Shown here: positions 54,129 to 64,000 of the stretch, piece after piece
Position numbering within the stretch: position 1 is the first letter of the stretch
Layout: every line of letters begins with the position of its first letter
DNA from: Callorhinus ursinus
Taxonomy: Eukaryota > Chordata > Mammalia > Carnivora > Otariidae
DNA length: 64,000 bases
Direction of reading: 5' to 3'
Assembly: GCF_003265705.1 (NCBI RefSeq)
Contig: NW_020312902.1
Coordinates: forward strand, 7,767,795 to 7,831,794
The notes under the pieces: model-generated
Told to the model about the DNA's origin: nothing
What the model saw: the letters and a program-made list of their open reading frames with translations, nothing else
Database searches by the model: none
Program-made: the position numbers and the translations under genes

Positions 54129-55556
54129 ATATTAATATGCACACAAGATTTTAAAAGAACCCATGTCAGATAAGATAAATAAATCTTATATCCATTGATT
54201 AGCTTGGTAAAAGGACCTAGACATAAAAACCACAGGAAGAACGGTTAATAAAATTGAGAACATTCTCCCTGGAGAAGAATGGATGTAGGAAGGAGGCAGA
54301 GGGAGAGGGGAGGAAGTAAATGAAATGATTAAGGGCTCTCCAAACATCCTTGAACTAGAGTATCCATGAAAATGAAATGAGAATTATCCTACAAGGCTCC
54401 ATAAGGTTAAACAAAGACCACGACATGGAGCTTCCAAGGAAGTCAAAATGGGATCAGTAACAAAGACCTGGGAGCCATCGAAGGTATTCAAAAGTTTGAA
54501 GCATGCTGTGTGGACCGAGTCATCTCTTCACCCCCGGTAACAGAGCCCGAGCAGCAAGACTGTCAGAGGCCAGAGGCTGGTGCCACAAATGCACAATGAC
54601 AATTCCCCTAACCCTCCAAGCCCTTCTAGAACTCAGAGCAGCTTACCTCACTGGCTCTTCCTGGGGATGGTCTCCACCATGCAGTCCTGGCACTCTAGCC
54701 CTGCTGTCCAAGGACCTCTCCTGGGGGACACTTGGCATCTTGCAAGCTTAGTCATGATGCATCAAACAATTCATTCAGATTTCTTCAATTCCATTACCCA
54801 GCCCTTTGGGAGCCAAATGGGAAAAAGAATCAGTTCATGTGCTGGCCAGAGAAGCAGCCGTGTCCAAACAGCCTGCCCCCCATGAAAACACTGGCCTGTC
54901 CTCCTGCAGCCTCCCAGACCCGAACTGCCATGGTGTCAGAGCATTCAGACAACCACACTGCATGATCATATGTTGAACACTTGGTAGACCCATGGAGACA
55001 GTTCCCCCCGTACCCTCCGCCCCAGCCCCTACCCCATGACCCCCTGGATTGCTCCACAGTCTAGCAACTCAAAGCTTAATACCTGGCTCAGCAGGAGCCT
55101 GGGTCATCCCAACATCCAGTCACCAGCTGTGGAATATTTTGACATCGCCCCATACATTCTGGCCATGCCCCCAGGATCCACCAGTCAGGTGCTCCTTGCT
55201 TCCTGCAGGTATCTGAGAGTTTCTTCCACCCTGAGCACAGCCTCCTCAGGAGTTAGAAGGACAAGGGAAACCAATGCTTCCCCAAACACACCCAGCTTTG
55301 TGTGGCCTTATATCCCCATCTCCTGCCCCCCATCACCTTCTCCTTGCAAGAGAAGAGAGCCTAGAAGAGAAACAATAAAGAGGGAAGGACCAGGTTGGGG
55401 TAAGAATACCGGGGCCCAGCTGTTGGGTTGGGTGGTTGGACCATCTGCAGGGGGACTCTTTGCCTCTACATGGAAAGAATCAGCCTGCTTTGTCCTCCTA
55501 CCCCCTGAGAGTGGGGAGTTCATTTGCTCTCCCTGCAAGGACAGTGAGCCCCTCAA
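54129..55556. other. Unique non-coding DNA
   Basis: No repeat recognised. The 181-codon frame 55036-55581 ends at the L1 boundary, overlaps minus frames and has no domain. Confidence 0.42.
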
Positions 55557-55569
55557 GAACAAGGACAGA

Positions 55570-56247
55570 ATCAACAGATGAATGGATAAAGAAGCGGTGG
55601 TATATATACACAATGGAATATTATGCAGCCATCAAAAGGAATGAGATCTTGCCATTTGCAACGACGTGGATGGAACTGGAGGGTGTTATGCTGAGTGAAA
55701 TAAGTCAATCAGAGAAAGACATGTATCATATGACCTCACTGATATGAGGAATTCTTAATCTCAGGAAACAAACTGAGGGTTGCTGGAGTGGTGGGGGGTG
55801 GGAGGGATGGGGTGGCTGGGTGATAGACATTGGGGAGGGTATGTGCTATGGTGAGCACTGTGAATTGTGCCAGACTGTTGAATCACAGATCTGTGCTTCT
55901 GAAACAAATAATGCAATATATGTTAAGAAAAAAAAGAAGAAGAAGATAGCAGGAGGGGAAGAATGAAGGGGAGTNNNNNNNNNNNNNNNNNNNNNNNNNN
56001 NNNNNNNNNNNNNNNNNNNNNNNNNNNNNNNNNNNNNNNNNNNNNNNNNNNNNNNNNNNNNNNNNNNNNNNNNNGATGGGTTAGCCTGGTGATGGGTATT
56101 AAAGAGGGCACGTTCTGCGTGGAGCACTGGGTGTTATGCACAAACCATGAATCACGGAACACTACATCAAAAACTAATGATGTAATGTATGGTGATTAAC
56201 ATAACAATAAAAAATTAAAAAATAAATAATAAAAAAAATTTAAAAAG
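55570..56247 (+). mobile_element. 5'-truncated carnivore L1 with two-block 3' UTR and gap
   Basis: Begins in the last codons of ORF2 (STDEWIKKRW at 55577-55606), then the 3' UTR. Block 1 spans 55765-55925 and block 2 runs from the gap to 56210. Target-site duplication gaacaaggacaga at 55557-55569 and 56248-56260 is perfect, so the insertion is recent and the 100 N gap is internal to it. Confidence 0.96.
55975..56074. other. Assembly gap, 100 N
   Basis: Exactly 100 N, the usual placeholder for unknown size, in the G-rich middle of the L1 3' UTR. Confidence 1.
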
Positions 56248-56265
56248 GAACAAGGACAGATTTGA

Positions 56266-56484
56266 CAGTTAAGCAGACAGGCCTGACTTCAAATTCTAGC
56301 CCTGTTGCTCACTACCTGTGTATCTGTGAGGTAACTGAATCTCTCAGAATCTCCATTTCTTTATCTGTAAAATGGGAATGAGAGTAAAAATAGCACCTGT
56401 CTCACAGGACTATCATGAGGTTAAAAGAGATTAAAGCCCATAAAACACTTAGTCTGATCCTTGGCATTCAGTACTGAATAAATG
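56266..56484 (+). mobile_element. MIR, near full length
   Basis: 'cttcaaattctagccctg', 'ttgctcactacctgtgtatc', 'ctttatctgtaaaatggg', 'gtctcacaggactatcatg' and 'cagtactgaataaatgt' are clear. Confidence 0.92.
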
Positions 56485-57639
56485 TGGGCATCAGATCTCA
56501 TTAGAGACACGCCTGCCCCCAAGCCTGGCACAGAGTAACCTCAACAACACTCATCAGACTGAATCAAGTTGGGGTCTATCAGGAATACTCTCCAGCTCCC
56601 AGGTCTATCCGCAAGCGGGTTCTGCGCTGGAGGCAGCTGTCTCCCAGCACCCCCTCACCCCACCTGTGTCAGCAGGAGCCAAGGTCAAGGAGACGGGGGC
56701 CTCCCCACCTAAGGTCTACCAGGGGAGACAAGAGCTCGGCAGAGTTCAGAAAGCCCAAGGCCCATGCTGTGAAGGTGCTTCAAAGCCATAGCTCCTTCAG
56801 CACCGAGGCAGGGGGTGGGCAGGAATGAGCGGGGAGAGGTAGCCCCCCGCCCCAGGAGGCCTTGCTCTCATCTCCCCCAGGCCCAAGCAGCTTTAGCCTG
56901 AACAGTCTAGCTTCTCTCTGCCTGACACCCTCCCCGCCCCTCCTCTGCAGGGGCTTTTTGCTCTAAATCTAGAAGGGAGTTAGACCCACATCTGACCCCA
57001 GCAGCCTCCACTGACTGCCGGACCACCAGAGACAGGCCGACAGCCGGCTATGGCCCTGGACACTAACCCCCAGACAGCCCAGGTTCCTGGAGCTGAGCCT
57101 ATTCCAACAACTCAGTTAAGAGTGGGGCATCTGTTGTGTGCCTTCCCCTTACGGGGGAAAATGAGGCCTTCCGTCTGCGGAGGGAGCAGGGAGGGGGACG
57201 GCTGCCCACATGCCGGTCGTCTAAGGCTGTGGCCAAGGGCCACAGGCATCTATCTACCTCTGACAGGTGCTTCAGTGGGGACACGGGCCTAGAGGCTTGT
57301 CCCTCAGAGAGGTGCTTACAGACCAGTAGGGAAGTGCCCCGGGGGCAGTGGCCAAAGACCACGAGAGAACGTGGGTCATTTCCAGTGAGGTGGGATCACA
57401 GGAAAAGCAGGGATGGACGCCTGAAGCAGAGGGACAGTTGAAGGTCTTGCACCTGGGATGTGAAATTAGCACCACCAGGGACGCTGGGAGAAACACTGAC
57501 TTGGAGGACACCTGCCTGCAGAGGTCCGTGGTCAGGGGCCGGAAGAGAAAGCCCTGGAAGCTGTTCCCGGGCCACGCTGCCCCACATCCACAGATCAAGG
57601 GGCGATCTCAGACCCTGGAGAACCCCAAGCAGCTCGGGT
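56485..57639. other. Unique non-coding DNA
   Basis: GC-richer than average. Multiple overlapping frames of 80-119 codons on both strands at 57050-57755 reflect GC content, not coding. Confidence 0.42.
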
Positions 57640-57965
57640 ACCCACTCTCCTCTCTGTAACAGGCTTCTGAAGAGGCCAAGCCCCAAGAGGCGGTTCTGAT
57701 TGCTTTCAGCCAGAACCCAATGGTTCTTTGGGTGTGGATGCGTGATTCTGGCCAATGAGATGCAAACCTGCTGGAGGGCCGCTGATCAAGGGTTCCTTGG
57801 AGGGAAGCAACGGCCCCCAAATGGGAAACATATGGATGTGGCACCCGGAGATACTACATCCATCTAGTGACCCTGAGCGGCGCCATCCTGGAGGCCAAGC
57901 TGAGAGAACCTCAGACTAGGTAGAACTGGAGCTCAGGGGAGTCCCTATGTCTGGACTCATGACCA
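57640..57965. mobile_element. Possible ancient LTR-like repeat, unnamed
   Basis: 'ggccaatgagatgcaaacc' and 'aatggttctttgggtgtgg' resemble old LTR text. Weak. Confidence 0.25.
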
Positions 57966-58064
57966 ATAGTAAATGCCTTTACTGCCCAAGCCCATCCACT
58001 CGGGGTTTTGGGTGGGGCTGGGGAAGGGGGCTGCCATCCCTCAACTAGCCCCATGACCAAGAAC

Positions 58065-58150
58065 ATGGAGATTCAGGCAGCGACCTGGCTTCCAATCCTG
58101 ACACCCCACTTAGTGGCTGTGTGATCTTGGGCAAGTTACTTTCCCTTCAG
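58065..58150 (+). mobile_element. MIR core
   Basis: 'ggcttccaatcctgacacc', 'cttagtggctgtgtgatc' and 'ttgggcaagttactttccc' are clear. Confidence 0.88.
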
Positions 58151-59575
58151 ATTGAAATATGTCCCTATTATATGATATATTACTTACTTTAAAATACTTA
58201 AGTATACACAATGTGAAGTGCATATGTGCATATTAATTTATGTTCAACTTCACCCTAAGGTAATTATTAATAACTGCAGTTCCCGATCAGATATCCACAT
58301 TCTAGGAGGTGTTACTAAAGGCTTCAAATATCCTTATCTAAATTTGCACTGCAGGGTCCATAGCCTAACCTCCTGAAGGTCAGACATACTCGTCATGGGA
58401 CGAACAGGGTTCAAGAATCCAAAACCGCAGCCACTTGGCCAAGTGCGGGCACTTGAGTTCCTTTGGTCCTGTGAGCCCCACCTTTGACTCCATGGAGGGA
58501 TCTGTCATCTGATCTGCCTTGAAGGGTGGCAGGTCCTGCCATCAAAATACCATTTCCTCCCACTGGAGTGGTTTTTATGCACAGAGCTTGTCCAAGTGCC
58601 AAGGTCAGAGCAGGAAGCGTGCTGACCTTGTACGAAAAGGTGTGCCACATTAGCCATCACTTACCTGCACTCTTCAGTGGCAGAATCTGGTCTGGGACTC
58701 ACACTCACTGCCATGCATATCCAAGTAGCACGAAGATGCAGAATTCCAGCCCAGCGAGGATCACTGGAAGCTGTGTGTTAACAAAACAAAACAAAACAAA
58801 ACAAAAAACCTGACAGTTGCTGAATGGCCAAGTTGATTTAGATTTCCTCCCAGCTTCTCCTGGTTTGTTGGGAGGATTCCTGATAAGAGACGTGAAACAT
58901 GTGAAATACAAATGTTGTTATATTCATCATTCTTTTTCTTATTCCGGCCTCCCTCTTCTTTAATACAAGAACCTCTCCATGCTGGGGAGAGGAGCTGTGA
59001 AGAGGAGGGAAGAGGTGAGTTGTTTGCTGAGATTTAGAAGACCACAGCTTGTCCCTCCAACAACACCCCCGGTTCCCAGAGGCTGCAGTGTGTGGGAAAT
59101 CTCAGGGCACACCGGGCTCGAAGAGGCTCTCTCACTGGTGGCAAGAGCCCATCCAGGGCCCTCCACGACCAACGTCATGAATTCCTATCACTCTAATCTC
59201 GTGGCCAAATGTGAGCTGCTGGAGCCTTCTACCCTCCCATATCCACCAGTGACACATGACACTGAGATATGGCTATCATGATGTGGGCACTTTTTGTAAT
59301 GGAGATATTTTGATGATTATAACAACAACATCAGAAGTAACTGGCATATTGTACCTAGTACATATAAGTGAAATAGTGCTAGCCGAGTTCTTCATGTGAA
59401 TGTTCTCATAACACAATACCTTATGAAATCTACAACGGGGAAAGTGAAAGTTTAAAAAATTAAGAAATGTGCCCACACTCCTGGAGTAAATGGTAATTGG
59501 GATTTTATTTCAAGTGGTCTCATTCTGGCACCTGTACTCCTAAACACTGGTTTACGGAATACCCACAGAATTTGG
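58151..59575. other. Unique non-coding DNA
   Basis: No gene recognised. A possible antisense MIR scrap lies near 59400-59480. Confidence 0.4.
58781..58808. repeat. (AAAAC)n microsatellite
   Basis: About five pentanucleotide units. No SINE precedes it on either strand that I can see. Confidence 0.92.
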
Positions 59576-59950
59576 GGCAGAAGGTACAGAAGTAGACAGT
59601 CACATTTTAAGGTTCAAAAAGAGCCATAAACAAACTAACATATCCATGGAAACTCTGAAAAAGAAGATCTATGAAGAATATGCTATATATTCCCAATAAT
59701 TAAATCAGTGTGTCATGCATATACACAGACATCCCAATCGAATAGGAAAAAAATGCAAGAAATAGACCCCACTACGTAGGGAATTGAATATGGGACAAAG
59801 TGATATCTCAGATCAGGGAGGGAAATAGGGATGATTCGATAAATGATGTGGGGCCAAACTGGGCAGCCATGTGGAGAAAAATAAAGTCAGCTCCATGCTC
59901 CACACTGTATACAAAGATAAAGTTCAAACTGATCAAAGATTTAGATCAAG

Positions 59951-60149
59951 GGGCACCTGCATGGCTCAGTCAGTTAAGCATGTGACTCCTCGTTTTTGGC
60001 TCAGGTCATGATCTCGGGGTCATTGGATTGAGCACCACATCAGGCTCCACGTTCAATGGGAAGTTTGCTTGAGGTTCTCTCTCTCTCTCCCTCTGCCCCT
60101 CCCTGCAAACTTGCTCTCTATCTCAAATGAATAAACCTTTAAAAAAAAA
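59951..60149 (+). mobile_element. CAN-SINE, older subtype, nested in L1M
   Basis: Starts GGGGCACCTGCATGGCTCAG, with an insertion after the A box ('cgtttttggctcagg'). The target-site duplication aaagatttRaatcaag lies at 59935-59950 and 60150-60165 with one mismatch. Confidence 0.95.
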
Positions 60150-60494
60150 AAAGATTTAAATCAAGAAAGCATGAAATCACAAACTGACTGGAAGAAAAAA
60201 GAAGAATTTCTATACAGCCAGGGATAGACCCCTCTAACCAAGACTCAAACTTCAGAAGTCACAAAAGAAAAGACGGATCAATTTGACTAATACAAATTAA
60301 AACTTCTGCATGGAAAAAATGATAAGCAATAAAACTCTGGGAGGAAATATTTATATCCCATATCACAGAGAGAGGGCAATTCTCTCTAAAATGTGCAAAC
60401 TCTTACATGTGCTAAGGACAGACAACAACAAATGGATATGAGTAGACAGTTCACAGAAAAGGAAAAAAATGGCCCTTAAATATATGAAAAGATG

Positions 60495-60701
60495 GGGCAC
60501 TTGGGTGGCTCAGTCGGTTAAGCATCTGCCTTCGGCTCAGGTCATGATCTCCGGGTCCTGGGATGGAGGCCCGCGTCGGGCTCGCTGCTCAGAAGCAGAA
60601 GGGAGTCTTCTTCTCCCTTTGCCCCTCCCCCTGCTCGTGCTCGCTCTCTCTCTCTCAAATAAATAAATAAAATCTTAAAATATACATATATATACATTTT
60701 T
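60495..60701 (+). mobile_element. CAN-SINE, TCGGTTAAGCATCTGCC subtype, nested in L1M
   Basis: Starts GGGCACTTGGGTGGCTCAG, then AAATAAATAAATAAAATC and a TA-rich tail. The target-site duplication tgaaaagatg lies at 60485-60494 and 60702-60711. Confidence 0.94.
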
Positions 60702-61450
60702 TGAAAAGATGCTCCACCTTCTTCATAATAAGAAAAATGTGAAGGAAAACTTTTTTACGATAATATTGTTTATCTAGCAAGTTGGCCGAAAACCAAACAT
60801 TTAACTCTCTGCTCTGTTGCAGAGCCCATGGAGAGATAAGCTCCCTTACACATTGCTTATGGGAGAACCCCCTTGGAGAGCAATTTGAAATTGCATCAAA
60901 ATTATGAATGCATGGACCCCTTCACCAATAATCTCACCTCTGGGAACTTACCCTACACAGGACTTGCAAACATGTAAAATGATGTACTTACAAGGTTATT
61001 CACTGCAGCATAATTTGTTACAGCAGAAAAAGATGGAAAACAGCCAAATGTTCATCAGTAGGGACTAGCCAAGTAAATCATGACATTATGGTACGTCCAC
61101 CCAATGACGTGCTGTGCAGTTGTTTGGAAAAAAATAAGAATGAGGAAGCTCTTTATATCCTGATACAGAAGGAACTCAGGATATGTAGTGATTAGAGGAA
61201 AGTGCAGAACAGTGTTTATAATATGCTACTTTTGGTGTAAGAAATGGGGGAGGGGGTATTTTTTTTAAATTTACTTGTATTTTCAAAATAAACTAAAATT
61301 TACAAAAGTAACAAGAATGATTGTCCGTTAAAGGTAGGGGGCAGGAACTGCACACAGAAGGGGGCTGAGATGGGAAAGAGAATTTTCACCTTCAACCTTT
61401 CTTTGAACCATGTGAGTATATGACCTATTTCAAAAATTAATATTTTTAAA

Positions 61451-61744
61451 AATTTTGATGTTATTTTCAGCTTTTTTCATGATTTACCAAACACTATGTG
61501 AAAACAGACATCCTCCCCTACTACCTCGAATGAGGCTCAGGGACCATTTAAGTGAAAAAAAAATGAGGGTCAGAAATAACTGCTGGATGTGTTACTTGGA
61601 AATTAAAACAGCAGTTTTGCATTTTGATGAGACTGTATCAAAACGTCCCACAACCGGTCACCTAGGTAGAAGGCTGCAGAGAGCGTCCAAGTTCAGAACC
61701 CCACCCAGGCCTCCCCCACCCCAGGCTCTGCCAGCCACACTGGG
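61451..61744. other. Unique non-coding DNA
   Basis: Nothing recognised. The 117-codon frame at 61455-61808 runs into a MER5 scrap. Confidence 0.4.
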
Positions 61745-61842
61745 GCTTCTCACACTTGGTTGCACCTTCAACTCACAGGAGGTTTTAAAAATAAGCCCAG
61801 TGCCCTGACCCACCGCCAGACCAGTCAGGCTGGACCTCCCTA
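61745..61842 (+). mobile_element. MER5-type hAT fragment
   Basis: 'cttctcacacttggttgc', 'gaggttttaaaaataagccc' and 'ccagaccagtcaggctgg' follow the MER5 order. Confidence 0.55.
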
Positions 61843-62659
61843 TGATACCCGCTCTCACCCCAGACACGAGGTGCAGTGAGACTGGGTCACTCTGCTCTGG
61901 ACACCAGGGCTTCCAGAGCCCCTAATGAGTCCCATATGTGCACGTGTGAGGAAGCAATGACATGGCGAAACGCCATGCAGGAGGTCTGGCCCCACACTCT
62001 CAGCCTTCTCCTTGGAGGGGCACAAAGGAATCAGGAGAACTGACTTCTGGGCTCAGCCCCGCACAGTGCCACCAGACAGGTCCCCCAGACCCTCTGGGCC
62101 TCACTCACCTCACTGAGCAAATGAAGAATAATACCTATGACCTGGGCTTGCTGTGGCACAACTTGTGGGTGCCCAACAGACGTCATCTAGAGCAAATAAA
62201 CTAGATCCCGTGACTCAAGCCAGCTAGCAAGGCAGTGCCTGAGAAGTGGGAAGTGGGGGGGTCTTTCTTTTAGTAAGGCTCCCCGCACCTCCAGCATTTT
62301 TGCTCAGGTAGCTTCTTGGCCATGGAGGCATAGAAAGTCCTAGAGAGCCAGAGGGCGGGGGCCAAGAGACAAAGGGTTAGCAGGAGCCACCACCAAGGTG
62401 GACGCAGGAGCCAAGTTTAAGGAAAGTTGCTTTCCTTAAGGGCGTAAGGCAATGGTCCACACAGGCATGTGGAACAGCAGAGGAACCACACGTGAGGTGC
62501 TCAGAGTACGGGGCCCACGGGGAGTCTGGGAGGCCTGGAGTGGATCCTATGGCTGGTTTCTCTCATGTCACCCTCTTCATTCCACTCCAGGGTCAGGGTC
62601 CCTTTCAGACCCAGCAGCTTAAGCAACCAATACCGATTCCAGGAACGAACATGTACCAA
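61843..62659. other. Unique non-coding DNA
   Basis: Contains a GCCAGAGGGCGGG stretch at about 62348-62360, possibly CTCF-like. No gene. Confidence 0.4.
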
Positions 62660-62785
62660 AAGCTTTCTGAGCCAGGGCCTATGCTAAGCCCTTTGTATGT
62701 ATGACCTCTAGGACTCTTATCATCACCATTTGACAGAGGAGGAAACTAAGGCACAGAGAAGGTGTCTGCCCCCATCACGTGCTGA
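62660..62785 (-). mobile_element. MIR, antisense
   Basis: 'gccagggcctatgctaagcc', 'ctcttatcatcaccatttg' and 'gaggaaactaaggcacagag' are clear. Confidence 0.85.
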
Positions 62786-63256
62786 AGGCCGTGAGACTCT
62801 GCCGTCCAACACAATAACCACTTCCGGGGTGCGCTGTAAGTGCAAAATACACTGTAGTTTAACGTACCAGGAAAAGAATGGAAAATACCTCATTAACAAT
62901 TTTTATAGTGATTACACGCTGAAATGATAATATTTTAGATGTGTTGGGTTAAATGTATTAAAATTAATTTCAACTGTCTTGGGGTTTTTTTTTTTTACAC
63001 TTTTTTAATGTGATTACTAGAAATTTTTCAATTACGTATATAGCTCCCATTATATTTCTATGGAGCAGTGCTGATTTGGGACCCAAGTTAGGGGGGACAG
63101 GGCATGACAAACATTGGAGTCAAGCCAAACATTAGTTATGATCGACACTCATTTCACATAACTTTCTGAGGACATATCTGTTTCCCAGCCGGCTTCGGGT
63201 CGTATCCAAACTGTGCATCAGTTGACTCTCACTGTTGGTCCCTTCTCTCTCCTTAA
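62786..63256. other. Unique non-coding DNA
   Basis: Nothing recognised. A T-run lies at 62985-62996. Confidence 0.4.
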
Positions 63257-63385
63257 CCCCCGAGCACTCGGAGGGCAGGACCTCGGGGTAAATGCAGAGA
63301 ACGCCAAATTTCAGAACCCAAAGCACCCCCCACCCACCACCCCCGAGCACTTGGAGCGCAAGCCTTCAGGTTAAATGCCAGAGCG
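63257..63385 (+). repeat. Diverged tandem duplication, about 83 bp period
   Basis: Unit starts at 63257 (CCCCCGAGCACTCGGAG, then GGTAAATGCAGAG) and 63340 (CCCCCGAGCACTTGGAG, then GGTTAAATGCCAGAG). About 35 of 44 bases match over the core; the second unit is incomplete or diverged beyond that. Confidence 0.7.
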
Positions 63386-64000
63386 TGGTGCCAGGTGTCT
63401 AGCATGGCCTCGGGCAGGGTCAGCAGAGGATGATGACGGCGATGATGCAAGCGAAGTCCTCACCGGGCCCCCTCGGCCAGAGAAGCTGGGAGGCCCCAGC
63501 CAGCTCAGCTGTATAGGGCAGGTGAAGGAAGGGTCCCAGGGACACGCATGGTACTCGAGCTCCTTCTCTCTACTCAGGGATGTAGATGCCTCCCTGGGAT
63601 GGCATCTGGGATGCCCCTGCCTCCCTGGCTCCACTCCTCTGATCTAGATAGAACAGGTGAAAGTCTAGGTAGGACAGTGGCTTTGGGAGAGACTGCCCTC
63701 CCTCCCTGTCCTTCCAGTTCATCGGAGAAGCTGAGTGTGAGAACGAGATGGGGTCACCTCCAGAAGACGCCACATGCCACCCAGACAGACACACACATGA
63801 AGCCAACGGGCCCCCAGGGAAAGAAACATCAGCTGACCAGTGAACAGCCCACTGTGTTCCCCACAGAGGCCAAGGCTGTGCGGAGCACAGGGGGGACTCA
63901 GCCCCCGGGGGGTGGGCGTCGGGCAGAGGAGGAATGCCGCAGGATGCTCCCCGCTCAGCGCTGGGCTGCAGCCGGCTGACCGTATGTGCACACGGCCCCA
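63386..64000. other. Unique GC-rich non-coding DNA
   Basis: No repeat recognised. Overlapping frames of 60-143 codons in several phases give no domain. 63900-63975 is GC-rich with several CpGs, so the window may end near a CpG-rich region. Confidence 0.4.

Larger units (their letters stand above)
59580..61450 (+). mobile_element. Old L1M ORF2 end and 3' UTR, hit by two SINEs
   Basis: 'aaatgcaagaaatagacccc', 'ggccaaactgggcagcc', 'gatttaaatcaagaaagcatg', 'tttgactaatacaaatt', 'cttctgcatggaaaaaatg', 'ggagaacccccttggagagc' and 'gttcatcagtagggac' are in L1 order. Ends near 'gacctatttcaaaaattaat'. SINEs at 59951-60149 and 60495-60701 interrupt it, and the L1 resumes directly after each target copy. 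Confidence 0.85.

Noticed and set aside
55036..55581. 181-codon plus-strand frame as a gene
   Set aside because: It ends inside the L1 insertion and is overlapped by a 101-codon minus frame. No domain.
1..64000. A coordinated undescribed system (defence, biosynthetic or similar)
   Set aside because: No cluster of intact genes exists. The window is non-coding mammalian DNA dominated by transposon remnants and unique sequence.

Overview
This window is mammalian nuclear DNA from a caniform carnivore, almost certainly not a dog or other canid. Fifteen copies of the carnivore tRNA-derived CAN-SINE, with the head GGCGCCTGGGTGGCTCAG, are present. They show the diagnostic forms seen in bears, seals and mustelids, and the canid-type head is absent. 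Several L1 3' ends carry the carnivore L1 3' UTR with its internally duplicated block. The species cannot be fixed from sequence alone.

I find no protein-coding gene, no rRNA or tRNA gene, no CRISPR array and no bacterial-type system. Open frames are short, overlap on both strands, lack codon-level coherence and often lie inside repeats. The window reads as intergenic or deep intronic DNA. The only protein-like sequence I recognise is broken L1 ORF2, mainly at 10.2-11.5 kb. Two assembly gaps are present: 10 N inside a (CA)n tract at 37.86 kb and 100 N inside an L1 3' UTR at 56.0 kb.

Layout. 0-6 kb is mostly unique DNA with one SINE, an L2, a small L1 3' end and a MIR. 6.4-13.7 kb is dense repeat territory: an old L1M mosaic interrupted by other repeats, a 1.76 kb younger L1 with a target-site duplication, and further L1M tails. 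14-20 kb mixes unique DNA with an antisense L1M, an ancient repeat split by an L1 3' end, and an L2 split by a SINE. 20-32 kb is comparatively unique, with MIR and L2 fragments, two SINEs and possible conserved non-coding stretches, the best at 26.4-26.7 kb. 32-39 kb holds old L1M sequence, microsatellites and MIRs. 40.8-41.7 kb is a cluster of four SINEs, two of which appear to have used the same target site. 42-58 kb is largely unique DNA with many MIR, L2 and MER5 fragments and one recent L1. 59.5-61.5 kb is an old L1M hit by two SINEs. 61.5-64 kb is mostly unique.

The elements do not form a pathway. The interest lies in insertion history (nested insertions, shared target site, a probable 3' transduction) and in candidate conserved regulatory DNA.
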